Below, in pieces: positions 1 through 8,368 of a stretch of 11,282 nucleotides of DNA. Origin of the DNA: Chromera velia (Eukaryota > Sar > Chromeraceae); assembly GCA_018398765.1 (NCBI GenBank), contig JAHBMJ010001824.1:7320-18601 (forward strand). The letters are read 5' to 3'. The notes below the pieces were generated by a model. That model worked only from the letters and a program-made list of their open reading frames with translations. It ran no database searches and had not been told where the DNA came from. The position numbers and the translations under genes are program-made. The first letter of the stretch is position 1. Each line of letters begins with the position of its first letter.

Positions 1-417
1 TCTGCGTCTCTTCCATCTATAGCGAGAGTCAGCCGGCGACGGAGTTTCCAGATCAGACATGGGTCTCTCTGTGTGTGATATGCAAGTCTCTTTAACTTCT
101 CTTCTCTGTACGCTTTCCTTTTCTTCTCATAGAGTCTTGCTGTCTCTCTTGCTATCTTCACCTCAGCTCTACATGCTTCCTTCAGTAGACTCTCTTGTGG
201 CCTGCTTATGGTTTCTTTCTCGACCCTGTCTCTTTCTTTTTTCGCTTCCTGAAGCCTCGCTTTCATGCATACACATTCACGGTCAAACCACTCGGCTCTC
301 TCTTTCCTCCTTCTCGTCCCTCCCCCCCACCCGCTTCCCTGGGAGTCAGGTTTCGACGGCTTCACCCCTGACAGGGTCACTTCCCATTCACTCACCAGAA
401 CTCGCAGCTGCTCAGTA
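1..417 (-). CDS. EN-RT linker of element B ORF2 (partial, runs off the left edge)
   Basis: In the frame entered after the G7 run, the minus strand is open for about 139 codons to the edge. It reads as a basic helical region: EWFDREC, then KARLQEAKKERDR, then RLYEKKRKAYREEKLKR, then DPCLIWKLRRRL. This is the usual LINE segment between endonuclease and RT: a Trp/Phe-Asp/Glu-Glu-Cys start, Arg/Lys-rich helices, and a D-P-x-x-x-W-K block just before RT0. The RT itself would lie to the left of base 1. The segment belongs to the ORF2 pseudogene feature and is listed apart because it is in another frame. Confidence 0.8.
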
Positions 418-424
418 GGGGGGG
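418..424. other. G7 homopolymer with a frame change in ORF2 of element B
   Basis: Above this run the endonuclease and its proline-rich tail read in one minus frame, which stops at TGA 392. Below it, the conserved EN-RT linker reads in another. A one-base change in the run restores continuity. It may be a real indel or a sequencing/assembly error, as homopolymers are prone to both. Confidence 0.65.
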
Positions 425-699
425 CGGCTCAGACGGGGGGACAAGAGGTATGTTTGGTGCAGGAGAAGGAGGAGGCATGGGGCAGATCACCTGTGCTCTC
501 TCTTCCCCCCACCCCCAGAGCTTAGCCCATGACTGGTTACTGAAAGCCTTCACTCTGGATGCTAGCCAAAAAAGGTCTGTGTCTGTCACAGGGGTTGACC
601 TCATTGGCTGTGGTGCCTTTCTCTGACGGGCACTTCTGCAGTTTGGATCTCCCTCGCTGCTGTGGTCTGTCCTTCCATCCTGCTGCCATCCAAGTGCCA

Positions 700-1640
700 A
701 GACAACCGCGCGATGGTGACTCGCACCCTCGGGGATAGGGATGGTGTGTAAGGACGGCTGTGTGAGGAGAAGGGATGGATCTGCCAAAGTGAGGTCAATG
801 ACCGTCCCCTCCCCTTTCCCTTCGTTCTGAATGTCTTTTTCTGTGACATCGATGAAAGTGCACTGGTCAGAAAAGGAACTCCACCCACTTCCCCTGTCCC
901 CCCCTTGCGAGATTCTGCTCAAGCCGTGGTAGATGAACATGTTAGACTGCTCACATATCTGCAAGACCGCTTTCCCTTACTCAGTCACCACTGGCTTTCT
1001 GCACTGGCTTTGCCTCTCCCACCTTTTTACTAGAAAATCTTCTCTACCTTCCAACTCCTTAGCCTCTGGGTCACGCACCCAAGTCACTCCTTTGGGCATT
1101 TCCGTCCGAACATGCGCATTTGCGTCCCCCATCACCACTCTCCCATGCTCAAGTGGCACCGAACAGAGTGCATCCAAAAATAATTCCCTTTCTCTCGCTC
1201 TCTACTCTATCTCACCTCTCTGACACGAATTGACCCCAACCCAATAATACCCGAAAACATGCAAAACAGAAGGGGAAGAAGACACAGGAACGTCAGGCTC
1301 CGGATAGAAAGGCAGATGGACTTCCCGCAAGACAACTTTTGCCATGCTGGGAGCCACAAGCTCCCACGTGGGACGATACTGACCGATGAAGGAGGAACGC
1401 ACCAAAATGGCCACCCCCCTTGTGCTTACGTTCTTATCTCTGGCTGCAGCGTGCACGTTCATCTTTCTTCTGAACCACTCGCGGTGTGAGAAATTCTCTC
1501 CTTCAAAACCTCCCACCTTAACTCTAGTGGTCGGCATTTTTGTTTCCGTCAGTATGGCAATATCGACAGTCAAAAGAAAAGAGAGAAGGGATCCATCATT
1601 TAGTTTCTCTCCCAACCCTCCGACGTTGTACGTTCTAACC
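700..1640 (-). other. APE-like endonuclease domain of element B
   Basis: The domain nicks chromosomal DNA to prime reverse transcription. Motifs appear in family order on one frame: RTYNVGGL with its Asn at 1625-1627; ILTETK with its Glu at 1544-1546; RGVAILVRS; GRVVMGDANAHV with Asp 1124-1126 and Asn 1118-1120; TVIDLTLADPSLL at about 800-760; and finally Ser-His-His-Arg at about 721-710. The last motif is normally Ser-Asp-His, so Asp has become His (CAC at 716-718), one base away from GAC. This Asp supports catalysis in APE-type nucleases, so this copy may be inactive. TAG 1202 and TAA 977 lie inside the domain. Confidence 0.88.
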
Positions 1641-1837
1641 TTCAAAGCATATACAGAGAGAAGAGCGGCAAGGGACGCGGTGTTGGTGGAGGACGAGGGT
1701 AGGGAAGAAGACGAAGACAAAACTCGGGAGGACGACAAAATAGAGGACGACAAGGAGGAAGGGACAGCGGAAGAATTGCCTTTCTTTAAACATCTCTCTC
1801 TCCCTTTCCCGTCCTGATTCTTGTAGTTGCCTTTCTA

Positions 1838-2323
1838 AAGGGGGGCGCACGAAACGCACCCCTCGCCTTTTTGAATACACGGGCAGGCAGCGGTCACACA
1901 GGCTGCGCGCGGATTACATGGACAGCAGTGAAGGGGCGTAGAGGAAGAAGAGGAAGAGAAAGAAGGAGGGGAAGAGGAAGAGGAAGAAGAAGAGGAAGAG
2001 GAAGAGGAAGAGGAACATGAAGAGGAGGAGGAAGAGGAAGAAGAAGAGGAAGAAGAAGAAGAGGAGGATGAGGAGGAAGAAGTGGAAGAGGAAGGGGAAG
2101 AAGAAGAAGAAGACGAGGAAGCGGAAGTCGAAGAAGAGGGAGGGGCAGCGGGGGGGGGGAAAGGCCCTGCATCTCCTTTCTTTCTTTTTCTTTCTTTTCC
2201 TTTCCCATCCCAATTCCTGCACAGTCCCTTCTTCAATGGGTTGCAGTCTCTGCATGCAGTCCCTGCCCTCGCACACGGGCAGCTAACATACATACCCCCA
2301 CCCACATCTCGACAACTGCAGCA
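1838..2323 (-). other. Two CXC-like cysteine-rich modules flanking polyserine
   Basis: Module 1 (2323-2219) contains CCSC and then SCPCARAGTACRDCNPL. Module 2 (1930-1838) contains CCPC and then ACPCIQKGEGCVSCAPL. Both follow CCxC, a spacer, then CPCxxxGxxCxxC, so they are a diverged duplication. Even the tails match: KKGLCRNWDGKGKE after module 1 against KGNYKNQDGKGERE after module 2, with TAG 1835 standing at a Lys position. The pattern resembles the tesmin/TSO1-type CXC fold, which binds zinc and DNA. I infer zinc-dependent nucleic acid binding. The family name is a resemblance, not a proven match. Confidence 0.6.
1936..2136. repeat. GAA/GAG purine microsatellite encoding polyserine on the minus strand
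   Basis: About 200 bases of imperfect GAA, GAG and GGA triplets on the plus strand. On the minus strand they read as TCC and TCT, giving a long serine tract with rare Thr, Pro, Ala and Cys between the two cysteine-rich modules. The tract keeps triplet phase with the modules on both sides, so it has grown or shrunk in whole codons. The plus-strand Lys/Arg/Glu-rich frames over it are not genes. Confidence 0.85.
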
Positions 2324-3121
2324 GCTCTGCGACCCTCCTTTCTTTCCTCCGCCCCTATCGTTCCCTTTCGTTCTTTTTTCTTTTTCTGACGAGTTGGACC
2401 TGTCTTTCTTTTCTTCTTTTCCCTCTACCTTCTTTCTCTCCCACTGGGGTGCCGACTTCTTGCTCTCTTGTCTCTTCTCCTTCTGCTGTTCCCCCCCCCC
2501 TGCTGTGTGTTGGGTGAGATGCGTATGGGTTGAGTGGGTGTGAAGGGGTAAGGGGTAAGGTGGAAGGGGCGTTGCGTCGATGTGTCTTTCTTCTCTCTCT
2601 ATCATCTCTGTGCAGGTCGCTGGGGGTGAGAGGCCGGCGCAGAGAGGGGTGGGTGTGGATGGATAAGGGCAGAGAGGGGGGATAGGAGGGACTGCACACT
2701 GGTGACTGAGCATAGAGGAGGCGCGGGATTTATCGTCAATGAGAGTGGAGATGGGGGTGTCCGTGCATGTTGTCTTACTTGTGAACGTGTGAGAGGATAG
2801 GGGTGTGTGTGTTTGGTGATCCGTATGTGTGCGTAGTGAAAGGAGGCAATGAGTTTGTACGGGAGGCGGAAGAGTCGGTGTATGGTTAGATAAACGTGAA
2901 TTGGTGGCGTTGTCTCGTAAGCCCCACCCCTCAAACGCCCCCCACATTCGTACAAAAAAGAGAAAGAGGCATGTATCAGACAGAAGGATAAAAAAAGAAG
3001 GAAAGGTTCTTTCAGGGAGGAAAAGAGAGAAAGAGTAGCTCCATTCTTTCAAATGGCGAGAGAGATCCCGCTCTCTCTCTCTCTTCTGTCTTTCCGTTTC
3101 TTCCCTTGCCTTCCTCACTCT

Positions 3122-5272
3122 TCATCTTTCGGTCTATTTCACCCTCCGCCTTTCTTTGTATATTCTAGTCCTGTCCTTTCTGTTTTTTCGAGGGGAAGGT
3201 GGTGGCGGTATGTCAGTTGGTGGTGGAGTGTCTATGGGTGGCGGGCTGTCTATGAATGGAGGGAGAGAGGTGTGTACGGGGACAGTCTTGGTGACAGGGC
3301 CGGGAGAGTTGGTGAAGGGGAGAGAGACCATGAGTGAGGGTGAGAGTGTGCAGCCAAAGCGCGCCCCCGACTCCGGGGGTATTGTTGATTTGTCCGACCT
3401 GAGGGCCGGCATGCTTTGGGTGTAAGATGACTTGTGCACAGGTCCATGAATTTGTGATGGTGGAACAGGAGGTGAGGGAGAGAACCGTCCTAGCACTCTC
3501 TTCTGTTTCTTCCTCTCTGGCTTCCCTTCATCATCTTGTCTTCCACCCCGGTCGGCTTGTCTGTTCTTACACGGGGCAGAGGCGGCAGGGAGAGATGAAC
3601 GAGATGGGGAGAAAGAGACCTGTCTATGTGTGTCCTCATGTGCATTGTCTAGCTAAAAAAAAGAAAGAGTGTGAGAATGACGCCCCCCCGAGCATGCAGC
3701 CTGTCGTCCCTTCTTTTCCCTCCTGACTGTCCTCCATTCATCCTCTTTCCTCAGTCCCACAAACGCCTGACTCGCCTGGGGAAGACTGTCCCATCGAGGG
3801 ACAAAGCCTGGGGGAGGAGGGAGGGAGCAGAGAGGAGGCAGTCCAGGGTTGCTGTCGCGTTCATCATAAAGACAAGAGAGAGGGGGGGCGCATGCATGTA
3901 ATTCCGACGGCTGAGGCCCTTCACCAGGAATCCCTGTTTCCCTAAGGTTCTTGTCCCCAAGTTCCTGTATTCTGAGGCATTGATCCCATCTGCACAAAAG
4001 AGAGGAGGGGGGAAGAGAAGGGGACGATGGTGTCACTGTAATACTCGGGTTGATTCTGGAGCAAAAGGAAGGAGAACCCCCTTTCCCTCTTACCAGCGGC
4101 ACGCCTGGGGCTGGTGCTGCCGTCGCCGTCGCCCCTCCACCGCCTCCTTCCATTTTCTCATCTTCCGGCAAGGAGGAAAAGCCCCCTCCATTCTCTATCG
4201 AGACACGTCTATCCGCCCTCGTCAAATCAAAGTGCTGTGCACTCCCCCCTCCGTCATAGTTCTGTGCTGAGTGCCCTGCCACGGCCTGAGGGGACTGAGC
4301 CGTCTCCAGCGTGCCTCCTGCCTTGTAGACCTGTTGCTGCTACTGCAGAGGTCCACCCCCCCATCCCGTTCCCGTCTGACCGTCGCCGACGTGAGAGAAC
4401 GGCAGGCGACGTCTCTCCGTGCCCTCAAGAGACTCTTTGTCGAGCCTGCTCACATGCTTTGACTCTCTCTCCCTCCCCCTGCAGATCCCTCTCTTCCCAA
4501 ATCCACCTCCTGCTGGTGAGGGTGTCGGGCGGAAGCTGAGACGGTTGGCGGTGTGTGTCACAATGGCCTCACCGTTGTCCTGACGGTGGACATCGGCAAC
4601 CCATAGACCCCTGTACTTTCCGGCTCGCCAATCGACCATAAACTGGTACAGCCGCGCTGTCATCCCATCGTCATCGCACTCGCGCGGCGGGTTTGCGAGT
4701 TTCGGTGGTGGGCCCATCGCTTTGAAATAATCCTCGCAGACCGGCCCGAGTGCAGTCGCGAGTTTGTCCTGACCGACAGACGCTAGTCCCTCAGACTGCG
4801 CTTTCACAGCTGCCCTGACTCTATTTATGAGTCTCGAGACAGGTGAAGAAGCACTCACTATTCGAATCATCAAATCCTCCACCTTCCCTCCTGTTTCTGT
4901 AGTGAAGGAGGTAAGTGGTACTCCCAATAAACGCCCATCCTGGTATTCTCCCGCTCGGTCGACTGCAAGGTCGAACATGAGGAGGAGCTCTTCCATATCA
5001 CCCTCGGGCATGGAGAGCTCAGAGCGGTACTGTATTTTCTCAAACTGCTCCCCTCCCCACGATCTCTGTATAGGATAGAATCTCTGCACAGTCCACTCTG
5101 TGATGCAGTCACGGTGGTCATACTGAGCAATCGTACACAAACGATCCAGGAAGACTCGGAGGGGGGAAGCAGGTCTCCAAATTTGTGGAGCGCTGCAGAG
5201 ACGCCGACCGTCTGGCCTAGTAACTTCCACTTCCTGCAAGTTGATCCCCAGGATGACTCCCTGCCCCCTCAT
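3122..5272 (-). pseudogene. ORF1-like protein of unknown family (element B)
   Basis: I do not recognise this protein. The first 310 codons, from the ATG at 5272 to TAG 4340, look truly coding: mixed globular composition, acidic and helical segments, and no low complexity. The block includes RVFLDRLCTIAQYDHRD and LYQFMVDWRAGKYRGLWV. After TAG 4340 the same frame stays open as a disordered, Gly/Pro/Ser-rich tail with a basic cluster (PERKKQKR) and a hexapeptide repeat ending in PPP. It crosses TAG 3653 and TAG 3134 and ends at TGA 3122. TAG 4340 sits between Gln codons (Leu-Gln-stop-Gln-Gln-Gln). Retroelement ORF1 proteins usually bind RNA, but nothing here proves that. A TAA at 5291-5293 lies upstream of the ATG in the same frame. 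Other readings are a host gene, or an intron near 3653, where the minus strand has a fine polypyrimidine tract followed by AG. Confidence 0.55.
3201..3263. repeat. 18-bp minisatellite, 3.5 copies
   Basis: Three 18-base units (3201-3218, 3219-3236, 3237-3254) and a half unit follow each other, each starting GGTGG and ending in TCAGTT or TCTATG. On the minus strand, in the ORF1-like frame, each unit encodes a hexapeptide of the form Asp-(Ser/Thr/Ile)-Pro-Pro-Pro-(Ile/Thr). Expansion in multiples of three fits a translated, disordered tail. Confidence 0.8.
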
Positions 5273-5276
5273 CTTC

Positions 5277-5413
5277 CTGATGATTGAGGGTTAAATCCTA
5301 AATTTAGCGACGCCAAATCCTAAGCCACTAGTAAGGCTTTGAGGACAACCCAGAGCACACATTCATGGGGGGGGGGGATGAGGAAGCCTGCATGCCAATC
5401 GGATCGATTCGCC
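5277..5413 (-). other. 3' region of element A (137 bases)
   Basis: This is the sequence between the RT stop and the next minus-strand ATG. It has an 11-base run of G on the plus strand (about 5367-5377). Near its end, two copies of TTAGGATTT on the minus strand flank a CTAAATTTAG palindrome at about 5298-5307. LINE tails often end in short repeats instead of poly(A), so these copies may mark the true 3' end. The motif loosely resembles a TTTAGGG telomere repeat but is too short to call one. Confidence 0.45.
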
Positions 5414-5659
5414 TCAACTTGCTTTATCAACAGAATGGACCTTCTTGAGACAGTCGGCTATAGCTTTGGAACCGCTTCTAGGCAGAATTATGCATAACAG
5501 CAATACCATATCCTTCATTTTTTTCTTATTATCAGAAGTGCCCCTCTCGGTTATACCTGCAACGCGTTGTGCGATCTGTATTCTTATGTCAATGGGTGCT
5601 TTCTGCTTCGCAATTTCGTACCGTTTTTTCAGCCTGTTCCATTCCCTTTCTGTGTCCTT

Positions 5660-5722
5660 ACATTCCGTCAGAACATGAACGTCATCTTTGATCACACGCG
5701 AGGGGGACAAACATTTATCGCA
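5660..5722 (-). other. C-terminal CCHC zinc knuckle of element A
   Basis: The minus strand reads Cys-x2-Cys-x11-His-x4-Cys, starting CDKC and ending HVLTEC. A knuckle with this spacing near the ORF2 C terminus, followed by a charged helix, is typical of several LINE clades and is thought to bind nucleic acid. It shows that the ORF probably reaches its natural 3' end rather than being cut short. Confidence 0.8.
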
Positions 5723-6775
5723 CAGCCGTTCCGGTTGGGTTCTATCTATATCCCCCCCTGTGAGAGCCCTGAAAAGCGTACGGAAGCTTGCAGAGGACTG
5801 GAACAGACTCTTTGGCAGAGGTTCAACACTGCACCCTATCATTTCACTTCTCGGACGCCATTTCTTTTCACTCAGAAGGTGCATGGCCAAACGCTGTCTG
5901 GTCGGATTCTTTGATTGGAAAGAGGAGAGATTCGCAAGGTGGGGAAAAATTCCGTCTCTGTCTCTAACGTTTCTAGTTTCTTCTTTCAACCAGTCGGACA
6001 GCCAGGCACCCTCTACGATCTTTTTTGCCGCCCTTTTCCTTCTGCCCTTGCCCTTCCCTTTAAACTTGTCCCCCACCGTGCTTGGCAATGGAGGCCATAA
6101 AAGGGAGCAATCTAATGGAACGGCCAGCCATTTTACTGTCTTAACGAAGGGTTCACACAAGCCAGCCAAGCACTCATTCCACACTGCCTAGGGTAGAGCA
6201 CGGTCAATCGATTTGATACATTAGATAAAGCCCCCACTCAACTTACCAAGTAGAGAACTGAATGGCTCAAGAGAGAGAGAGAGAAGGGAAGGCGAAACAA
6301 AGGAGTGATGGGAGAGACCAAAACAACATCGAACAAAACGTAACTGTAATGCATCGAGGCAGGCAACATCTGTCTTTCTCAGCGGGATCGTTTCCAGTCC
6401 ATACAGCGCGACTGGCAGCCAGAGGGCCTTGAATAAAATAATTTTAAAAAAGGGAGAAACAAAGCCCAGAGAAGAGAGAATACCAAACACCGCCCCCAAA
6501 GCCTTCTCTGCCGCTTCAATGCGGGCTTCGACTGTCTTGCTAAGGTCCCCGCCCTCAAAAACCCAGTTGCCCAAATATTTATATTTACTCACCGCTTTCA
6601 CTGGTCTACCTTCATAAAGAAAAGGGGTCCGGAGCACTAGGTTGGGGTGGAGGGAGGAGAGACGCATAACTTTTGTCTTCTTTAAATTCACCTTCAGGCC
6701 GTGCTCCTTATAATAGTCCTCGAGGTGAGACAGACGTTTCTGTAAATCTGAAACACTGTGAGCAAACAGAACAAG

Positions 6776-6787
6776 GTCGTCAGCATA
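6776..6787 (-). other. RT catalytic YADD box of element A
   Basis: On the minus strand these 12 bases read Tyr-Ala-Asp-Asp, inside IGYADDLVLFAHS. This is motif C of LINE reverse transcriptases, where the two aspartates bind the catalytic metal ions. The motif is intact although the ORF around it carries stops. Confidence 0.95.
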
Positions 6788-8309
6788 TCCGATGCTTTCG
6801 ATTAAAACATAAGACAGTCTGACAAGAGTCTCTCTATCAGTACCTCCAGCCAAGCTTTGATTCCTGTTTTCATTATCGGAGCTGACAGACTTATGCAGAT
6901 TGTTGATAAAAAGAAGAAAAAGGAGAGGAGAGAGAGGATTGCTTTGTTTTACTCCTCCGTCTTCTGAAAAGCATTCTATTGCCCCATCCACCTGAGCCTT
7001 CACCTGACTATACATTGAATAAATTATCCAAACATCGGCTTAGCTTACTCCTTCCTCCCTGAGCCTCTCTAACATTTTAACCCGAGGAACTGTATCAAAC
7101 GCTTTGCTGAAATCAACAAACGCGGCAATCAGAGGGCTCTTCTTCTTTTTGGAGCTGAGAATTAACGAAGACAGAGCAGTGAAGGCCTCCTTTATCCCTA
7201 CCCCCTGTCTGAAACCGAGCTGCCTTTCATCAATTTTCACCTCTTTCCTGATCTTTGAGTCCATCAATAAAGCAAAAATCTTACCCAGAAGCCCTACAAT
7301 ATGGATCGGGCGCCATTCGTTACAGTCGAGACTCGGCGGGCCCTTGGGGATGGGAGCAATCCGCAATACATTCCAGCGTTCAGGCCAAAAAGAAAAAAGG
7401 TGAAACAAATTGAAAAAGACAAAGAGCAGCAAGTGGCAGAGAGGAGAAAAGCGAAAACATAACGAGAGGTGACAGGGGCCAACCCCATCTAAACCCAGTG
7501 CCTTCTTTGGGTCAATTCCTTTCAGTGTTTCCTCGATCATGTGTATAGAGAAGCTGGGCTGAGAAAGAGGGGGGAAGGCCAGACCAACAAGTGCAGGCGG
7601 AAGACCAGGACCGTCGAAGACCCCTGCCCAAAAGTGAGTGAAAGAAGATGCAGTGGGTTTATTATCCCCTCCCCTCTGTGTTTTGATTTTTCTGTTCCAT
7701 TGCCAAACTTTCGAGGGGTTAACTGCTGCTTCTCTGTCTAGTCTCTCTGCTGTCTGTTGCTCGAGCTTACTCCTTTTTGCTGCAAACAGTCGAGCTCTTT
7801 CCCTTCTCAGTTTGACACATTCTTTTCGCAGAGGGTGAGAAGGGTTCGGAACATGTCTTGCCTTTTCCTCTGCCTCCTTCACCTTCAAATGAATCAGGCG
7901 GCATTGAGGGTCCCACTAAGCCTGACGGGTGCTCTGCTTTCTCCCAGACTGTCTTCTCTTCTTGGATATCTTTCCCCCGTCTACCACTGCACCCACTTTA
8001 CTGTCTGCCAGCCTTTCTTCCCAGGAAAGACCCAACTGTTCCAATTGGTCAAGATAAGAAGCCTTGCTGAGAAAATTGGGGGGGAGAGCATTCTGAGGGG
8101 GAGGTGGTTGTGGGGGAAGGGGTGGTGGGTCAGGGGGAGGTGGGATAAGGGGAACAACTTGACCTCCTTCACGCAGTTCGTTTACCCCTCTATCAAACAG
8201 GCCAGGAAAAACCGTCTCAAAAAACGGCAGGACCGCTCTGGCGAGAGGAATCATTTCATTATCAGTCACTGGGGAAGTTCTATTAACAGTGAGGAGAGGG
8301 GGGAGAAGA

Positions 8310-8368
8310 GAGAAATTCTTTTCGCCCGTGGGTGCATGCGGAGAAAAATTCTTTTTCACCCGTGGATG
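8310..8368. repeat. Imperfect tandem duplication of about 25-28 bases at the 5' end of element A
   Basis: Two similar blocks, 8310-8334 and 8341-8368, share GAGAAA, ATTCTTTT, CCCGTGG and a final TG. They differ by small A and T insertions and a few substitutions. The repeat sits at the truncated 5' end of element A, in its N-terminal codons (minus-strand KNFSPH and EKNFS). It may be a junction artefact of integration. Confidence 0.6.

Larger units (their letters stand above)
1..2605 (-). pseudogene. LINE ORF2 N-terminal part: CXC-like modules, endonuclease, EN-RT linker (partial, element B)
   Basis: This is the 5' half of a LINE ORF2, incomplete at the left edge. In order: a Lys/Glu-rich segment; Cys-rich module 1 (2323-2219); a polyserine tract; Cys-rich module 2 (1930-1838); an APE-type endonuclease (about 1640-700); a proline-rich stretch; and a basic linker (417-1). 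The frame is crossed by TAG 1835, TAG 1202 and TAA 977, yet homology continues across each. For example, the endonuclease motif GRVVMGDANAHV follows TAG 1202 and lies before TAA 977. At a G7 run (418-424) the frame must shift by one base, after which 139 codons are open to the edge. The ATG at 2605 is a plausible start. The frame is also open upstream to 3121, but there it is low-complexity His/Thr/Pro/Ser sequence. Confidence 0.85.
1..5276 (-). mobile_element. LINE element B, 5' part of a second non-LTR retrotransposon, continues past the left edge
   Basis: This unit carries, in minus-strand order, an ORF1-like frame, two cysteine-rich modules, a polyserine spacer, an APE-like endonuclease and the basic EN-RT linker. 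That is the normal gene order of an APE-type LINE up to the point where RT starts, and the window ends there. ORF1 and ORF2 share one reading frame and are separated only by TGA 3122. The 5' end is uncertain: it may be near the ATG at 5272, or, if element A is an insertion, to the right of 8434. That the ORF1-like part belongs to the same element as the endonuclease is inferred from adjacency, shared strand and shared frame, not from homology. Confidence 0.72.
5414..8359 (-). pseudogene. LINE ORF2 C-terminal part: reverse transcriptase plus CCHC (element A)
   Basis: The protein copies LINE RNA into DNA at a nicked chromosomal site. About 980 codons stay in a single frame with no frameshift. 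In order: a proline-rich linker (about 8200-8090); a basic helical RT0 region with VWQWNRKI (about 7890-7700); fingers with APIPKG; motif A FVDFSKAFDTV, with its catalytic Asp at 7112-7114; motif B GVKQSNPLSPLLF (about 6955-6917); YADD at 6776-6787; motif D/E and thumb (KVNLKKTKVM, YKYLGNW); and a Cys-Cys-His-Cys knuckle at 5660-5722. The catalytic Asp residues are kept. Motif B usually has Gly-Cys where this copy has Ser-Asn. Four stops interrupt the frame: TAG 7916, TAA 7040, TAA 6221 and TAG 6188. The frame ends at TGA 5414. There is no clear ATG start, as expected for a truncated copy. It is a pseudogene under the standard code; a recoding alternative is given in the findings. Confidence 0.92.

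Noticed and set aside
392-394. TGA 392 as the true end of ORF2 in element B
   Set aside because: The conserved EN-RT linker continues below it in the neighbouring frame, so this TGA is reached only after the G7 frame change.
1259-2543. Plus-strand frames over 1259-2543, including Lys/Arg/Glu-rich ones
   Set aside because: They are antisense shadows of the endonuclease and of the polyserine microsatellite; motifs are found only on the minus strand.
3156-3425. Plus-strand glycine-rich repeat protein
   Set aside because: It is the reverse of the 18-bp minisatellite, whose minus reading continues a long open frame; the plus frame has no other support.
5283-5310. Telomere repeat array
   Set aside because: Only two imperfect TTTAGGA-like copies are present, with no tandem array.
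5414-6191. Plus-strand frames over the RT C-terminal region
   Set aside because: They are antisense shadows; the minus frame carries the CCHC knuckle and continues the RT.
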